This document shows, one piece after another, positions 1 through 6,701 of a stretch of DNA of 24,974 bases (its first letter is position 1; the number at the start of each line of letters is the position of its first letter). A program made the position numbers and the translations under genes. Under the pieces are notes generated by a model that was not told where the DNA came from, made no database searches, and saw nothing but the letters and a program-made list of their open reading frames with translations. This stretch comes from Methanomicrobiales archaeon. GTDB lineage: Archaea; Halobacteriota; Methanomicrobia; Methanomicrobiales; JACTUA01. The DNA is taken from the NCBI GenBank assembly GCA_028678555.1, contig JAJRDF010000007.1, positions 1 through 24,974 on the forward strand. Reading direction: 5' to 3'.

Positions 1-224
1 AAGAGGAGCGGTGCCGCTAGGAGGTGGGCATAGAGGTGGGGGTCGATCCGTGCCAGGAGGAGCACCGCGATCCCCAGGGAGAGGGCGATGAGCAGGGGGA
101 CCACCCAGGTGGGGGAGAGGAGGACGAGAAGGAGCGCACCCAGCCCCACCGCCAGCTTCACGTACGGGGAGACGCCGATAAGACCGTTCTCCTGTGCCAC
201 GTTCTCGAGAAACCCGTAATCCAT
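1..224 (-). CDS. cbiQ: Cobalt ECF transporter membrane (T) component CbiQ, 5' part only
   Basis: Only the first 74 codons are present; the gene runs off the left edge of the window. The translation begins MDYGFLENVAQENGLIGVSP and continues into two closely spaced hydrophobic segments (about residues 24-41 and 43-57), followed by ARIDPH. This is the usual start of CbiQ, the integral membrane T component that couples the substrate-binding subunits to the ATPase CbiO in energy-coupling-factor cobalt importers. The start ATG lies 18 bases after the cbiN stop, so the order is cbiM-cbiN-cbiQ, with the ATPase gene expected beyond the window. The identification leans on this gene order as well as on the sequence. 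Nickel rather than cobalt cannot be excluded. Confidence 0.82.
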   Translation of the reverse strand, partial: MDYGFLENVAQENGLIGVSPYVKLAVGLGALLLVLLSPTWVVPLLIALSLGIAVLLLARIDPHLYAHLLAAPLL

Positions 225-242
225 CCTGCTGCCCCGGGCCGG

Positions 243-548
243 TCAGTCCGGTCCCTTCCTCTCTGACTCTCCCTTCCAGCGGCCGAAGATGTAGCCGGCG
301 ACCACGCCCCCGCAGGCCGCCTGCAGCGCAAAGAGGGCTGCCTCGATCTCGCCACTGGGAGGTTCCCACTGGGGGACCAGGGGGGTGAAACTCTCCATCT
401 CTCTCCCGGTCAGGGACGCGATCTGCCCCGATCCCACGCTGTCGGAGCCGGCGAACTCTGCCCCGGGCATCACCGCCGTTGTATAGAGGAACAGCAGGAT
501 GAACGCGAGCACCGCCACCAGAGCAAGGATCTCCAGACGGTAGCGCAT
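243..548 (-). CDS. cbiN: Cobalt ECF transporter accessory subunit CbiN
   Basis: This 101-residue protein has an N-terminal membrane segment (about residues 6-27), an extracytoplasmic loop with the FAGSDS motif (residues 32-37), and a second membrane segment after PSGEIEAALFALQAACGG (about residues 64-88). That is the two-helix plan of CbiN, the small subunit that assists CbiM in loading Co2+ in CbiMNQO importers. The closing GEIE..LFALQA stretch is typical of the family. Its ATG overlaps the cbiM stop codon by one base (TGATG), so the two genes should be translationally coupled. NikN proteins of nickel importers are related, so the metal is not certain. Confidence 0.9.
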   Translation of the reverse strand: MRYRLEILALVAVLAFILLFLYTTAVMPGAEFAGSDSVGSGQIASLTGREMESFTPLVPQWEPPSGEIEAALFALQAACGGVVAGYIFGRWKGESERKGPD

Positions 549-1240
549 CAGCCCTCACCCCGTGCTGCCCGGATGGCCCCGTCGGGAAAGATCCGGAGCC
601 GGGAGATGATCTCCGGCTTCAGCTGGATGATGTACTTGAAGACCAGGGCAAGCACGATCCCCTCGATGATGGCGAGGGGCACCTGGGTGATGGCGAAGAT
701 GATGAAGAAGACACCGAACGATGCGGCCACCCCGCCGACTTCCGCAGGATACGCGAGCGCCAGTTCCAGCGAGGTGGTCAGGTACGTCACGAGATCCGCG
801 ACAGCACAGGCAAGGAAGACCGTGAAAAACAGGTTCACGCGGGTGTCCCGGAGCGCCCGGTAGACCAGGTATCCCACCGCCGGTCCGACGATCCCCATGG
901 AGACGATGTTGGCCCCCAGCACAGACAGACCCCCGTGGGCAAGAAAGAGGCTCTGGAAGAGGAGGACCACCATGCAGACCACCGAGGTGATGGCAGGCCC
1001 GAAGCAGATGGCGGAGAGTCCCGTTCCCGTGGGATGGGAGCAGCTCCCGGTGACAGAGGGGAGCTTGAGGGAGGAGAGGATGAAGATGAAGGCACCGGTG
1101 ACGCCCAGGAGGGGGAGGGCTTCCCGGTCCGCATCCAGCACCCGCCGGAGCCGGTAGACACCCCAGCAGAGGAACGGGATCGCCACGGCCCACCAGACCA
1201 GGCACCATTCCAGGGGGAGGAACCCCTCCATGATGTGCAT
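548..1240 (-). CDS. cbiM: Cobalt ECF transporter substrate-binding subunit CbiM
   Basis: This 230-residue polytopic membrane protein starts MHIMEGFLPLEW. The N-terminal Met-His is a hallmark of the CbiM/NikM family: in NikM structures the N-terminus and His2 bind the metal. A second conserved site, GSCSHPTGTGLSA, is at residues 65-77 with His69 as the expected ligand. About six hydrophobic segments follow. The start at 1240 is supported by a GGGTGG ribosome binding site five bases upstream and by the need for His at position 2; a later ATG at 1231 would remove it. It is the first gene of the cbiMNQ operon and is preceded by an AT-rich promoter with a palindrome. Specificity for cobalt versus nickel is inferred from CbiN. 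Confidence 0.92.
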   Translation of the reverse strand: MHIMEGFLPLEWCLVWWAVAIPFLCWGVYRLRRVLDADREALPLLGVTGAFIFILSSLKLPSVTGSCSHPTGTGLSAICFGPAITSVVCMVVLLFQSLFLAHGGLSVLGANIVSMGIVGPAVGYLVYRALRDTRVNLFFTVFLACAVADLVTYLTTSLELALAYPAEVGGVAASFGVFFIIFAITQVPLAIIEGIVLALVFKYIIQLKPEIISRLRIFPDGAIRAARGEG

Positions 1241-1254
1241 GCTGCCACCCTCGC

Positions 1255-1276
1255 TAACACAAATTTACTTGTCTTA
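1255..1276 (-). promoter_or_regulatory. 22-bp imperfect palindrome, candidate metal-regulator operator for cbiMNQ
   Basis: Read on the plus strand the site is TAACACAA-ATTTAC-TTGTCTTA: two 8-base arms that match as inverted repeats at seven of eight positions, around a 6-base spacer. It lies between the AT-rich core promoter and the cbiM start, where a bound repressor would block transcription. A NikR-type or other metal-sensing regulator is an inference; no regulator gene is in view. Confidence 0.45.
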
Positions 1277-1290
1277 ATTCTATTTTAATG
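1277..1290 (-). promoter_or_regulatory. AT-rich core promoter of cbiM
   Basis: On the minus strand this reads CATTAAAATAGAAT, an isolated AT-rich block in GC-rich surroundings. It sits about 45 bases upstream of the cbiM ATG, a reasonable distance for an archaeal TATA element with a short leader. Confidence 0.45.
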
Positions 1291-1363
1291 TACCCGACTG
1301 GGGAGAACGGGAATCTTCCGGCGCACGACAGTCTCTTCAGGCCCATCGCGGGCTGGTCCCGGG

Positions 1364-2992
1364 TCAGAGCTGGCGGAGCATCTGCCCGAACCGCGGGAGG
1401 AAATCCTTCTTCCGGGAGAGGACTCCCTCCAGGCGGACGGGCTGGTCGCGCATGTCAAGAGCAGTGAGGAGCGCATCATCCGCGGCGGCGTAGAGCAGGC
1501 TCGCGTCCTCCAGGACGCCGGTGAAGAGGGCCAGGTACATGTCCACACCCTGGCGCTCCGCCAGGAGGGAGAGCTCCCGCCGGATCGCCGCGGATTCCTT
1601 CTCCGGGTAGCGGAAGGTGGGGACCATCACCTGGGCGATCACCACCTCCCGGCCGGAGAGGCTGTACCGCTTGGTGTCCCGGGTCAGCACCTCGGACAGG
1701 GGCTGGCCCTCCAGCTGCATGCCGTGCTGCACCAGTTCCGCGCCGTAGGACGCTGGATCCTTCCCCGCGATCCGGGCCAGGAATTCCACGGCCTTGCGGT
1801 CCGCGCCGGTGGTCGTGGACATCCGCAACACCAGCGTGTCGGAGAGGATACCGGAGAGGAGCGCCCCTGCCGCACCCCGGGAGGGCTCGATCCCGGCCTC
1901 CATGAACCGCCGGGCGATGATGGTGGAGGTGGAACCCACCGGATCATTGAAGAACTTCACCGGGGCCAGGGTGGAGATCACCCCCAGCCGGTGGTGGTCC
2001 ACGATCTCCAGGATCTCGGCCTGCTCGATCCCTTCCACCGCCTGGGCGGCCTCGTTGTGGTCCAGGAGGATCACCGGCTTCTGGATCTCCTCCATGAGGG
2101 CGGTGCGGGAGAGCATCCCCACGAACCGGCGATCACGCTCCACCACGCACGCGGTCCGGTACCGGGACCGGGAGACCAGCTGCTTGGCGAGGGCAAGGGG
2201 ATCCTCCCGGGAGACCACGGGGATGTCGGTCTCCATGAAACGCTCTGCCGGTGCCGAGAGGTGGATCATCTTTCCCACGTTGAAGGCGTCCATCGGGCTC
2301 GCGATCAGGGTGACCCCCTTCTCCCGTGCCGCGGCCACCACCCGCTCCCCCGCGGGAGCACCCTCCGCCACGATGAGGGCTGCGATCCCCGCGGAGATGA
2401 ATGCCAGCTGGGCCGGCTCGTTGTCCCCGACGATGGCCACGTCCCGGGCGGTGAGGCGGGAGAGGGTCACGTGCAGGGCATCGATGGCGGTATAGACCCT
2501 CCCGGAGAGCAGGTCCCCTGACGTGACGAGTATCCGGGCGGAGAGGAGGGTGGAGAGGGCCTCCGCGGAGATGGGGCCCACCTCCAGGGGTTCTGCCTTC
2601 CGGGGTTTCACATAGGCCCGTGCCAGGCCGTACTCGCTGACCAGGCCCCGGAGCCGCCCCGCCGCATCCACGATGGGGACATTGCGCATGTCGCCCTGCT
2701 CCATCATGGCCGCCACGTCCGCCGCAGGGACATCCTCCCGGGCGGACCGGGGATCCAGGGACGGGACATCCGCTACCGCCGGCTCCACGCTGTCGATGAG
2801 GACCGGCTCGGGGAGATCGAAGGTGGTGAGGGCAAACCGGGCCTCCGCGTTCACCTCGCCGCACCGGGCCGCCAGGTAGCGCCCCGGTTCCGCGTGGTTC
2901 AGCAGCTCCGCGTAGCCGATTACGCTGCAGATACTGTCGGTATCCGGCTGGCGGTGCCCGATCACATATACACGCTGCACAGGACTTCCCAC
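1364..2992 (-). CDS. ppaC: Family II (manganese-dependent) inorganic pyrophosphatase with CBS and DRTGG domains
   Basis: This DHH-superfamily enzyme hydrolyses pyrophosphate to two phosphates in the cytoplasm. Counted from the GTG at 2992 it has 542 residues. The N-terminal metal site is GHRQPDTDS (residues 12-20). A CBS domain spans about 73-130, a DRTGG domain about 138-248 and a second CBS domain about 250-305. The DHH core then resumes with DHNE (311-314) and VDHHR (331-335). The C-terminal DHHA2 domain ends with the conserved SRKKDFLP (526-533). The insert marks the nucleotide-regulated subgroup, in which AMP/ADP usually inhibit and ATP or diadenosine polyphosphates activate. The start is uncertain: a GTG at 2980 would give MQRVYVIGH, closer to the usual family N-terminus and better spaced from the GGGGGAG at about 2993-2999. 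It appears monocistronic. Confidence 0.93.
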   Translation of the reverse strand: MGSPVQRVYVIGHRQPDTDSICSVIGYAELLNHAEPGRYLAARCGEVNAEARFALTTFDLPEPVLIDSVEPAVADVPSLDPRSAREDVPAADVAAMMEQGDMRNVPIVDAAGRLRGLVSEYGLARAYVKPRKAEPLEVGPISAEALSTLLSARILVTSGDLLSGRVYTAIDALHVTLSRLTARDVAIVGDNEPAQLAFISAGIAALIVAEGAPAGERVVAAAREKGVTLIASPMDAFNVGKMIHLSAPAERFMETDIPVVSREDPLALAKQLVSRSRYRTACVVERDRRFVGMLSRTALMEEIQKPVILLDHNEAAQAVEGIEQAEILEIVDHHRLGVISTLAPVKFFNDPVGSTSTIIARRFMEAGIEPSRGAAGALLSGILSDTLVLRMSTTTGADRKAVEFLARIAGKDPASYGAELVQHGMQLEGQPLSEVLTRDTKRYSLSGREVVIAQVMVPTFRYPEKESAAIRRELSLLAERQGVDMYLALFTGVLEDASLLYAAADDALLTALDMRDQPVRLEGVLSRKKDFLPRFGQMLRQL

Positions 2993-3013
2993 TCCCCCGG
3001 CCAGGTCTTTCCC

Positions 3014-3022
3014 GTTATATAG
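3014..3022 (-). promoter_or_regulatory. TATA box of the pyrophosphatase gene
   Basis: The minus strand reads CTATATAAC. Its centre is about 26 bases from the GTG at 2992, so the transcript would start at or just before the coding region, giving a leaderless or nearly leaderless mRNA. Confidence 0.6.
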
Positions 3023-3056
3023 GGACCGGGCGATGATATCGTTTGCGGGAAACTCC

Positions 3057-3158
3057 GGGAGGCTCCCCCCTCCGGCTCCCGGAAGGAGCCGGGAGGCTCC
3101 CCCCTCCAGCTCCCGGAAGGAGCCGGGAGGCTCCCCCCTCCAGCTCCCGGAAGGAGCC
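3057..3158 (+). repeat. Three tandem 34-bp repeats with internal hairpins
   Basis: Three head-to-tail copies lie at 3057-3090, 3091-3124 and 3125-3158. Copies 2 and 3 are identical and copy 1 differs by one base (CCGGCT for CCAGCT). Each unit begins GGGAGGCTCCC and ends CTCCCGGAAGGAGCC, so each can fold; in copy 1 GGCTCC and GGAGCC form a perfect 6-bp stem around a CGGAA... loop. There are no spacers. The block lies in the gene-free interval 2993-3275, upstream of the pyrophosphatase TATA box on one side and of the GNAT gene on the other. Confidence 0.9.
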
Positions 3159-3205
3159 GGTCACCTATTTCATCTCATCCATGCCATTGATCCTGCATGG
3201 GGGGA

Positions 3206-3255
3206 GAGGCAGGGTATCCGCCGTGGGCTCACGGGAACTGACGGGTGTGTGCCTC
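3206..3255 (+). other. Nested inverted repeats in the probable leader of the GNAT gene
   Basis: GAGGCA (3206-3211) can pair with TGCCTC (3250-3255), enclosing a hairpin CCGTG-GGCT-CACGG (3221-3234). It ends 20 bases before the GNAT start. It does not match any riboswitch class I know and may be chance in GC-rich DNA. Confidence 0.2.
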
Positions 3256-3275
3256 TGCAGTCGGTGGGGAATCGC

Positions 3276-3740
3276 ATGAAAGGGACAGGCATCCGGGGGG
3301 ACAGCCATGTCAGGATCCACGAGGTGGATGCCTGGGACACCGGGGAGATCGTGGCACTCTACCGGGCCGGCGGCTGGTGGGACGAGGCCCGGGACTCCCC
3401 GGAGGAGATCCCCGCGCTGATCCGGGGGAGCCTGGCCTTTGTGGTCGCCACCGACACCTCCACGGGGAAGGCCGTGGGGATGGGCAGGGTCATCTCCGAC
3501 GGGATCTCGGACGGGTACATCCAGGACCTGGTGGTGCTCCCAGAATACCGGGGGAAAGGGGTGGGATCGGCGATGGTCCGGGCCCTCATCGGTGCCTGCC
3601 GCCGAAAGGGGATCCGGTGGCTGGCCCTGATCGCCGAGCCGGGCTCGGACCGGTTCTACGGGGACCTGGGATTTGCCATGGACGAGGGGGACGTGCCGAT
3701 GCGGTACTGCGGGGATCTGACGGATGATCCGGGGCAGTGA
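3276..3740 (+). CDS. GNAT-family N-acetyltransferase
   Basis: This 154-residue protein has the GNAT fold that transfers an acetyl group from acetyl-CoA to an amine; the substrate cannot be told. The acetyl-CoA binding motif A is clear: QDLVVLPEYRGKGVGSAMVRAL (residues 83-104), with the R-G-K-G-V-G pyrophosphate loop at 92-97. Motif B is seen at FYGDLGFAMDE (127-137). The ATG at 3276 is chosen because GGTGGGGA lies five bases upstream. The frame stays open upstream to 3033, but that stretch translates the tandem repeat into Pro/Ser-rich sequence and is unlikely to be coding. Its last 17 bases overlap the next gene, so the two are probably co-translated. Confidence 0.88.
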   Translation: MKGTGIRGDSHVRIHEVDAWDTGEIVALYRAGGWWDEARDSPEEIPALIRGSLAFVVATDTSTGKAVGMGRVISDGISDGYIQDLVVLPEYRGKGVGSAMVRALIGACRRKGIRWLALIAEPGSDRFYGDLGFAMDEGDVPMRYCGDLTDDPGQ

Positions 3741-4632
3741 GTTCCGGCCGGTCACCCTGGAGGACGCGCCGGTCTTCCGGGCACAGTTTGCCCGGTACCC
3801 CCAGGTCCACAGCGACAACTCCTTCACCAACATGCTCTGCTGGGCGCACTATGCCCACTACCGGTACCTGCAGCACGGGGATCACCTGGTCATCTCCAGC
3901 ACCGTGGGGGGACAGACCCGGTTCCGGCTGCCCATCGGCCCCCGGGACCCGGAGGTCCTGGCCCGGGTGGTGGAGCTGGCGGTGCGGGAGGGGGAGGAGT
4001 CCCCCCTCGTCCTCTTCGGCGTGGAGGACCGGGCATGGTTCCGGGAGCTTTACCCCGAAATACCACTCCATCCCCACCGGAACTTCTTTGAGTACGTGTA
4101 CCGGACGGCAGATCTGGCCGATCTCCCGGGGAAGCCGTACCTGACGATCCGGCACCAGCTGAACCGGTTCCGGCGGAACTGTAACTTCCGGACCGAGGGC
4201 ATCACGCCGGCGAACACCGGCGACGTGAAGGAGTTCCTGCAGCAGTGGTGTGACTGGAAGGGGTGCGAGGGAGACCCTGTCCTCTCCCACGAGGAGGAGG
4301 CGGTCCTCTGTGCCCTGGACCACTTCGCAGCCCTGGACCTCTCGGGCCTCGTCGTCCGGGTGGACGGGAAGATCCTCGCCATGGCCATCTTCCAGGAGCT
4401 GAACCCGGAGACCGCGGTGGTCCACTTCGAGAAGGGGCTCCCGGACTGCGCAGGGATCTACCGGGCGGTGAGCCAGGAGACGGCCGCCCTGCTCCGGGAC
4501 CGGTACCCCTTCCTGAACCGGGAGAGCGACCTGGGGGTTCCCGGCCTGCGGGAGGCCAAGGAACGCTACCATCCCCACCACATGGTGGAGGTCTGCTACG
4601 CCCGCCTGGTGGAGATGGTGAGGGTACTCTGA
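3724..4632 (+). CDS. DUF2156 protein (phosphatidylglycerol lysyltransferase C-terminal-like domain)
   Basis: This 302-residue soluble protein resembles the DUF2156 / LPG-synthase C-terminal family, which has a double GNAT-like fold. In bacterial MprF the same domain transfers an aminoacyl group from tRNA to a lipid. Features seen: the N-terminal FRPVTLEDAPVFRAQFARYP, the central LPGKPYLTIRHQLNRFRR (about residues 133-150), and a C-terminal half with IYRAVSQETAALL and LNRESDLGVPGLREAKERYHP (about residues 257-287), typical of the family. It lacks the membrane domain of MprF, so a lipid substrate is not supported. It starts inside the preceding GNAT gene (17-base overlap), and the pair probably forms a two-gene operon. 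Stand-alone members of this family are mostly uncharacterised. Confidence 0.82.
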   Translation: MIRGSEFRPVTLEDAPVFRAQFARYPQVHSDNSFTNMLCWAHYAHYRYLQHGDHLVISSTVGGQTRFRLPIGPRDPEVLARVVELAVREGEESPLVLFGVEDRAWFRELYPEIPLHPHRNFFEYVYRTADLADLPGKPYLTIRHQLNRFRRNCNFRTEGITPANTGDVKEFLQQWCDWKGCEGDPVLSHEEEAVLCALDHFAALDLSGLVVRVDGKILAMAIFQELNPETAVVHFEKGLPDCAGIYRAVSQETAALLRDRYPFLNRESDLGVPGLREAKERYHPHHMVEVCYARLVEMVRVL

Positions 4633-4660
4633 GGGTCGCCCGGCATGCAGGAGGGATGCA

Positions 4661-6034
4661 CTAGGGAGCCTCGAGAGCCCCGAGGGCATTGAGGCGGCCG
4701 CCCGAGGCAACCTTTGGCCCGAGGGACGGAATCCTGTCCACTCCCGAGAGGATCCTCTTCTTCACGTGGAGGAATGATGCATCAGGCTGTTCCCCGAACA
4801 GGAGCGCCGCCACACCGGCGACGTGGGGTGCGGCCATGGAGGTACCGGTGTACATGGCATAGTCACCGCCGGGGACCGTGGAGAGGATGGAGACACCGGG
4901 CGCTGCCAGGTCCACAGTCCTTGTGCCGTAGCTGGAGAAGGGGGCCAGCCGGTCGGTGTCATCCGTGGCAGCAACGGCAATGATGTTGTCCTGGGGATAC
5001 GAGGCCGGGTAGAAGGGCTGGACATCGTTCAGGAGTCCGTAGTTCCCTGCCGCGGCGACGAAGAGAATATCGTGGGACCGGGCCGTGAAGATGGCTTTGT
5101 ACAGGCTCCGGGAGTAGAACAGGTTCCCCCAGCTGGCAGAGATGACGCGGACCGGTGAGCCCTTCTTCTTCTCGGCCACGGCGTAGTTGATGGCCTCGAT
5201 GGCATCGCTCGTCGAACCGGATCCCGAATCATCCAGGAACTTCACGGCCATGATCCGCACGTCCTCGCCGACACCGGCGATCCCTACGCCGTTGTTCCCC
5301 TCTGCGGCGATGATCCCGGCACAGTGGGTCCCGTGCCCATGGTCATCCAGGGGGTCCCCGGAGCCGGTGATGGTGTTGATCCCGTGCATATCATCGACGT
5401 ACCCGTTGTGGTCATCATCCCTGCCGTTGGCCGGTATCTCATCGGGATTCGTCCACAACCGGTGGATCAGGTCCGGATGCGTGGGGTCTATACCGGTATC
5501 AATGACCGCCACCACGACGGGGGAAAGGGCCGCGGCATGCTCCCAGGCTTCAGGGGCATCGATGTCGGCGTCCGGAATCCCGCCCAGCTGGCCTGTGTTG
5601 TGGAGAGCCCACTGGCTCCCGAAGAGGGCATCAGCCGGAAGGGGGATGCCACCCCCCGGCTCAAGGGCGATCCTCAGGGGGTAATCCGGCTCCACGTACT
5701 CCACTTCGGGGAGCCGCAGGAGTTGCTCCAGGGCCCGTTCGCCATCTGCCCTCGGTGAAATGCGGATCCGGTACACCCCGACCTCCCGGTAGTCCCGTTC
5801 CAGCAGGATCCCCTGTTCCCGGAGATAAGTATCCACACGGCTTGTATCCGGTGAACCGGTGAACTTCACCAGGTACACCCCCGGATCCGCCGCACCGGCC
5901 ATGAAATGGGCAGGGACAGTTCCGGTCTCCCTCGCCGTATCGTCTACAGAGGCCACAGCGTTCCCCGCAGAGACGGGCATGGCCACCAGGGTTACGATGA
6001 GCAGCCATGCGCCATACCGGGAAACAGAATGCAT
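4661..6034 (-). CDS. Secreted subtilisin-like (S8) serine protease with propeptide
   Basis: Starting at 6034 the protein has 457 residues. Residues 1-28 form a signal peptide (MHSVSRYG, hydrophobic core WLLIVTLVAMPVSA), so it should be exported. An inhibitor-I9-like propeptide follows at about 52-121 (VYLVKFTG to VEYVEPDYP). The catalytic domain has Asp179 (VVAVIDTGID), His234 (DHGHGTHCAG), oxyanion Asn331 (AAAGNYG) and Ser399 (YTGTSMAAPHVAGVAALL), so all catalytic residues are intact. It ends soon after the catalytic domain, with no surface anchor or repeats. The frame is open upstream to 6139, but that would bury the signal peptide behind 35 residues. It converges with the DUF2156 gene. The physiological substrate is unknown. 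Confidence 0.93.
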   Translation of the reverse strand: MHSVSRYGAWLLIVTLVAMPVSAGNAVASVDDTARETGTVPAHFMAGAADPGVYLVKFTGSPDTSRVDTYLREQGILLERDYREVGVYRIRISPRADGERALEQLLRLPEVEYVEPDYPLRIALEPGGGIPLPADALFGSQWALHNTGQLGGIPDADIDAPEAWEHAAALSPVVVAVIDTGIDPTHPDLIHRLWTNPDEIPANGRDDDHNGYVDDMHGINTITGSGDPLDDHGHGTHCAGIIAAEGNNGVGIAGVGEDVRIMAVKFLDDSGSGSTSDAIEAINYAVAEKKKGSPVRVISASWGNLFYSRSLYKAIFTARSHDILFVAAAGNYGLLNDVQPFYPASYPQDNIIAVAATDDTDRLAPFSSYGTRTVDLAAPGVSILSTVPGGDYAMYTGTSMAAPHVAGVAALLFGEQPDASFLHVKKRILSGVDRIPSLGPKVASGGRLNALGALEAP

Positions 6035-6070
6035 GAATGTCTTCTCAGGCCTCAATCCCTGTCTCAGAAG

Positions 6071-6080
6071 GATAAACTTT
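6071..6080 (-). promoter_or_regulatory. TATA-like element of the subtilase gene
   Basis: The minus strand reads AAAGTTTATC, about 40 bases upstream of the ATG at 6034. This would leave a leader of roughly 15 bases. Confidence 0.4.
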
Positions 6081-6118
6081 CCTGCTTCATCCGGTTTCTC
6101 CCCCGCCCATCTGCACCA

Positions 6119-6126
6119 TTTATGTG
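6119..6126 (+). promoter_or_regulatory. TATA-like element of the rubredoxin gene
   Basis: TTTATGTG lies about 48 bases before the rubredoxin ATG and would leave a leader of about 24 bases containing the GAGGGA ribosome binding site (6156-6161). Confidence 0.45.
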
Positions 6127-6169
6127 AAAGAGCGCCCACCTGAGTGGGATACCAGAGGGATCAGTGATC

Positions 6170-6361
6170 ATGCAGCAGACGAGGAAGCTGGCGCGGTGGG
6201 TTTGCCTTGAATGCGCCTATGTCTACGACCCGGCAAAGGGCGACAGGAAGAACGGGATTCCCCCCGGTGTTCCCTTCGAGGAACTGCCCCGGTCCTGGCG
6301 GTGCCCGGAATGCAACATCAGTATCGAGAAGATCGGGATCTTCAAGCGGCTGGACGACTGA
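6170..6361 (+). CDS. Rubredoxin
   Basis: This 63-residue one-iron electron carrier has two CxxC knuckles: CLEC (Cys12, Cys15) followed by AYVYDPAKGD, and CPEC (Cys45, Cys48). The middle carries PPGVPFEELPRSWRCPEC, the classical rubredoxin core with its conserved Trp43. The C-terminus (SIEKIGIFKRLDD) differs from the usual GAAKDEF ending. In methanogens rubredoxins commonly feed electrons to oxygen- and peroxide-detoxifying proteins. The ATG at 6170 is chosen because GAGGGA ends eight bases upstream; an in-frame GTG at 6164 would add two residues. It is divergent from the subtilase and seems to be a single-gene transcript. Confidence 0.93.
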   Translation: MQQTRKLARWVCLECAYVYDPAKGDRKNGIPPGVPFEELPRSWRCPECNISIEKIGIFKRLDD

Positions 6362-6437
6362 CCCGGCTGCAGAACATCCTCTTTTCCACTCGTACTCGCT
6401 TTTCTCTCATCGCCACATCGGATGACCGGATATCCGG

Positions 6438-6461
6438 CGGGAGGGGGCAGGCCCCCTCCCG
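6438..6461 (+). terminator. Strong GC hairpin, possible terminator or RNA stem
   Basis: CGGGAGGGGGC and GCCCCCTCCCG form a perfect 11-bp stem with an AG loop. It is about 77 bases after the rubredoxin stop. No T-run follows, so it is not a classical intrinsic terminator; it may protect a transcript end or be part of a repeat element. Confidence 0.4.
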
Positions 6462-6553
6462 GTCCCTCCCCGTGAGGATATACCGCCAGGCCGGTTCGAG
6501 CGACCGTCAGTAGTACCGGTTCCATGAACACCGGCGGGGGGGTGCCCACGCGG

Positions 6554-6580
6554 CGGGGGCGGAGCGCAGCGGAGCCCCCG
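6554..6580 (+). other. GC hairpin CGGGGGC...GCCCCCG
   Basis: A perfect 7-bp inverted repeat encloses a 13-base loop containing GGAGCGCAGCGGA. Its role is unknown; palindromes of this kind are often dispersed intergenic elements. Confidence 0.4.
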
Positions 6581-6670
6581 AGAGCGTCCCACTGGTACGC
6601 ACAACATCGGGTCGACCGAAAGAAGGCGACGGAAGAGACCCTTCACAGGAGCCGCAGCGGGGTCCGCGGC

Positions 6671-6678
6671 TTTATATG
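6671..6678 (+). promoter_or_regulatory. TATA box of the potassium channel gene
   Basis: TTTATATG is centred about 27 bases before the ATG at 6702, which predicts a leaderless or very short-leader transcript even though GAGGAG also precedes the start. Confidence 0.6.
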
Positions 6679-6701
6679 AAGAGCCAGCAACCTGAGGAGC
6701 G

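Larger units (their letters stand above)
6362..6701 (+). other. Gene-free, hairpin-rich intergenic region
   Basis: No convincing gene is seen in these 340 bases. After the rubredoxin stop comes a T-rich, pyrimidine-rich run (about 6379-6410), a possible archaeal terminator. A 12-bp palindrome CCGGATATCCGG (6426-6437) follows, then a strong 11-bp hairpin (6438-6461) and a 7-bp GC hairpin (6554-6580). GCCGC/GCGGC (about 6651-6670) adds a weaker pair just before the next TATA box. A structured RNA is possible, but no known family is recognised. Confidence 0.5.

Noticed and set aside
3057..3158. Possible CRISPR array
   Set aside because: The three units are directly adjacent with no spacers between them, and no cas gene is in the window.
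3033..3275. Upstream extension of the GNAT gene through the tandem repeat
   Set aside because: The 34-bp unit is not a multiple of three, the translation is Pro/Ser-rich with no GNAT character, and a good ribosome binding site precedes the ATG at 3276.
3586..4710. Open frame of 374 codons on the minus strand
   Set aside because: It is antisense to the GNAT and DUF2156 genes, which show family motifs; the shadow sequence is Val/Pro/Glu/His repeats typical of the reverse strand here.
6035..6139. Upstream extension of the subtilase by 35 residues
   Set aside because: It would place the signal peptide internally; the ATG at 6034 starts exactly at the signal peptide.
6490..6510. GGTTCGA resembling a tRNA T-arm
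   Set aside because: The flanking bases do not pair as a T-stem, and no anticodon or acceptor stem is found around it.
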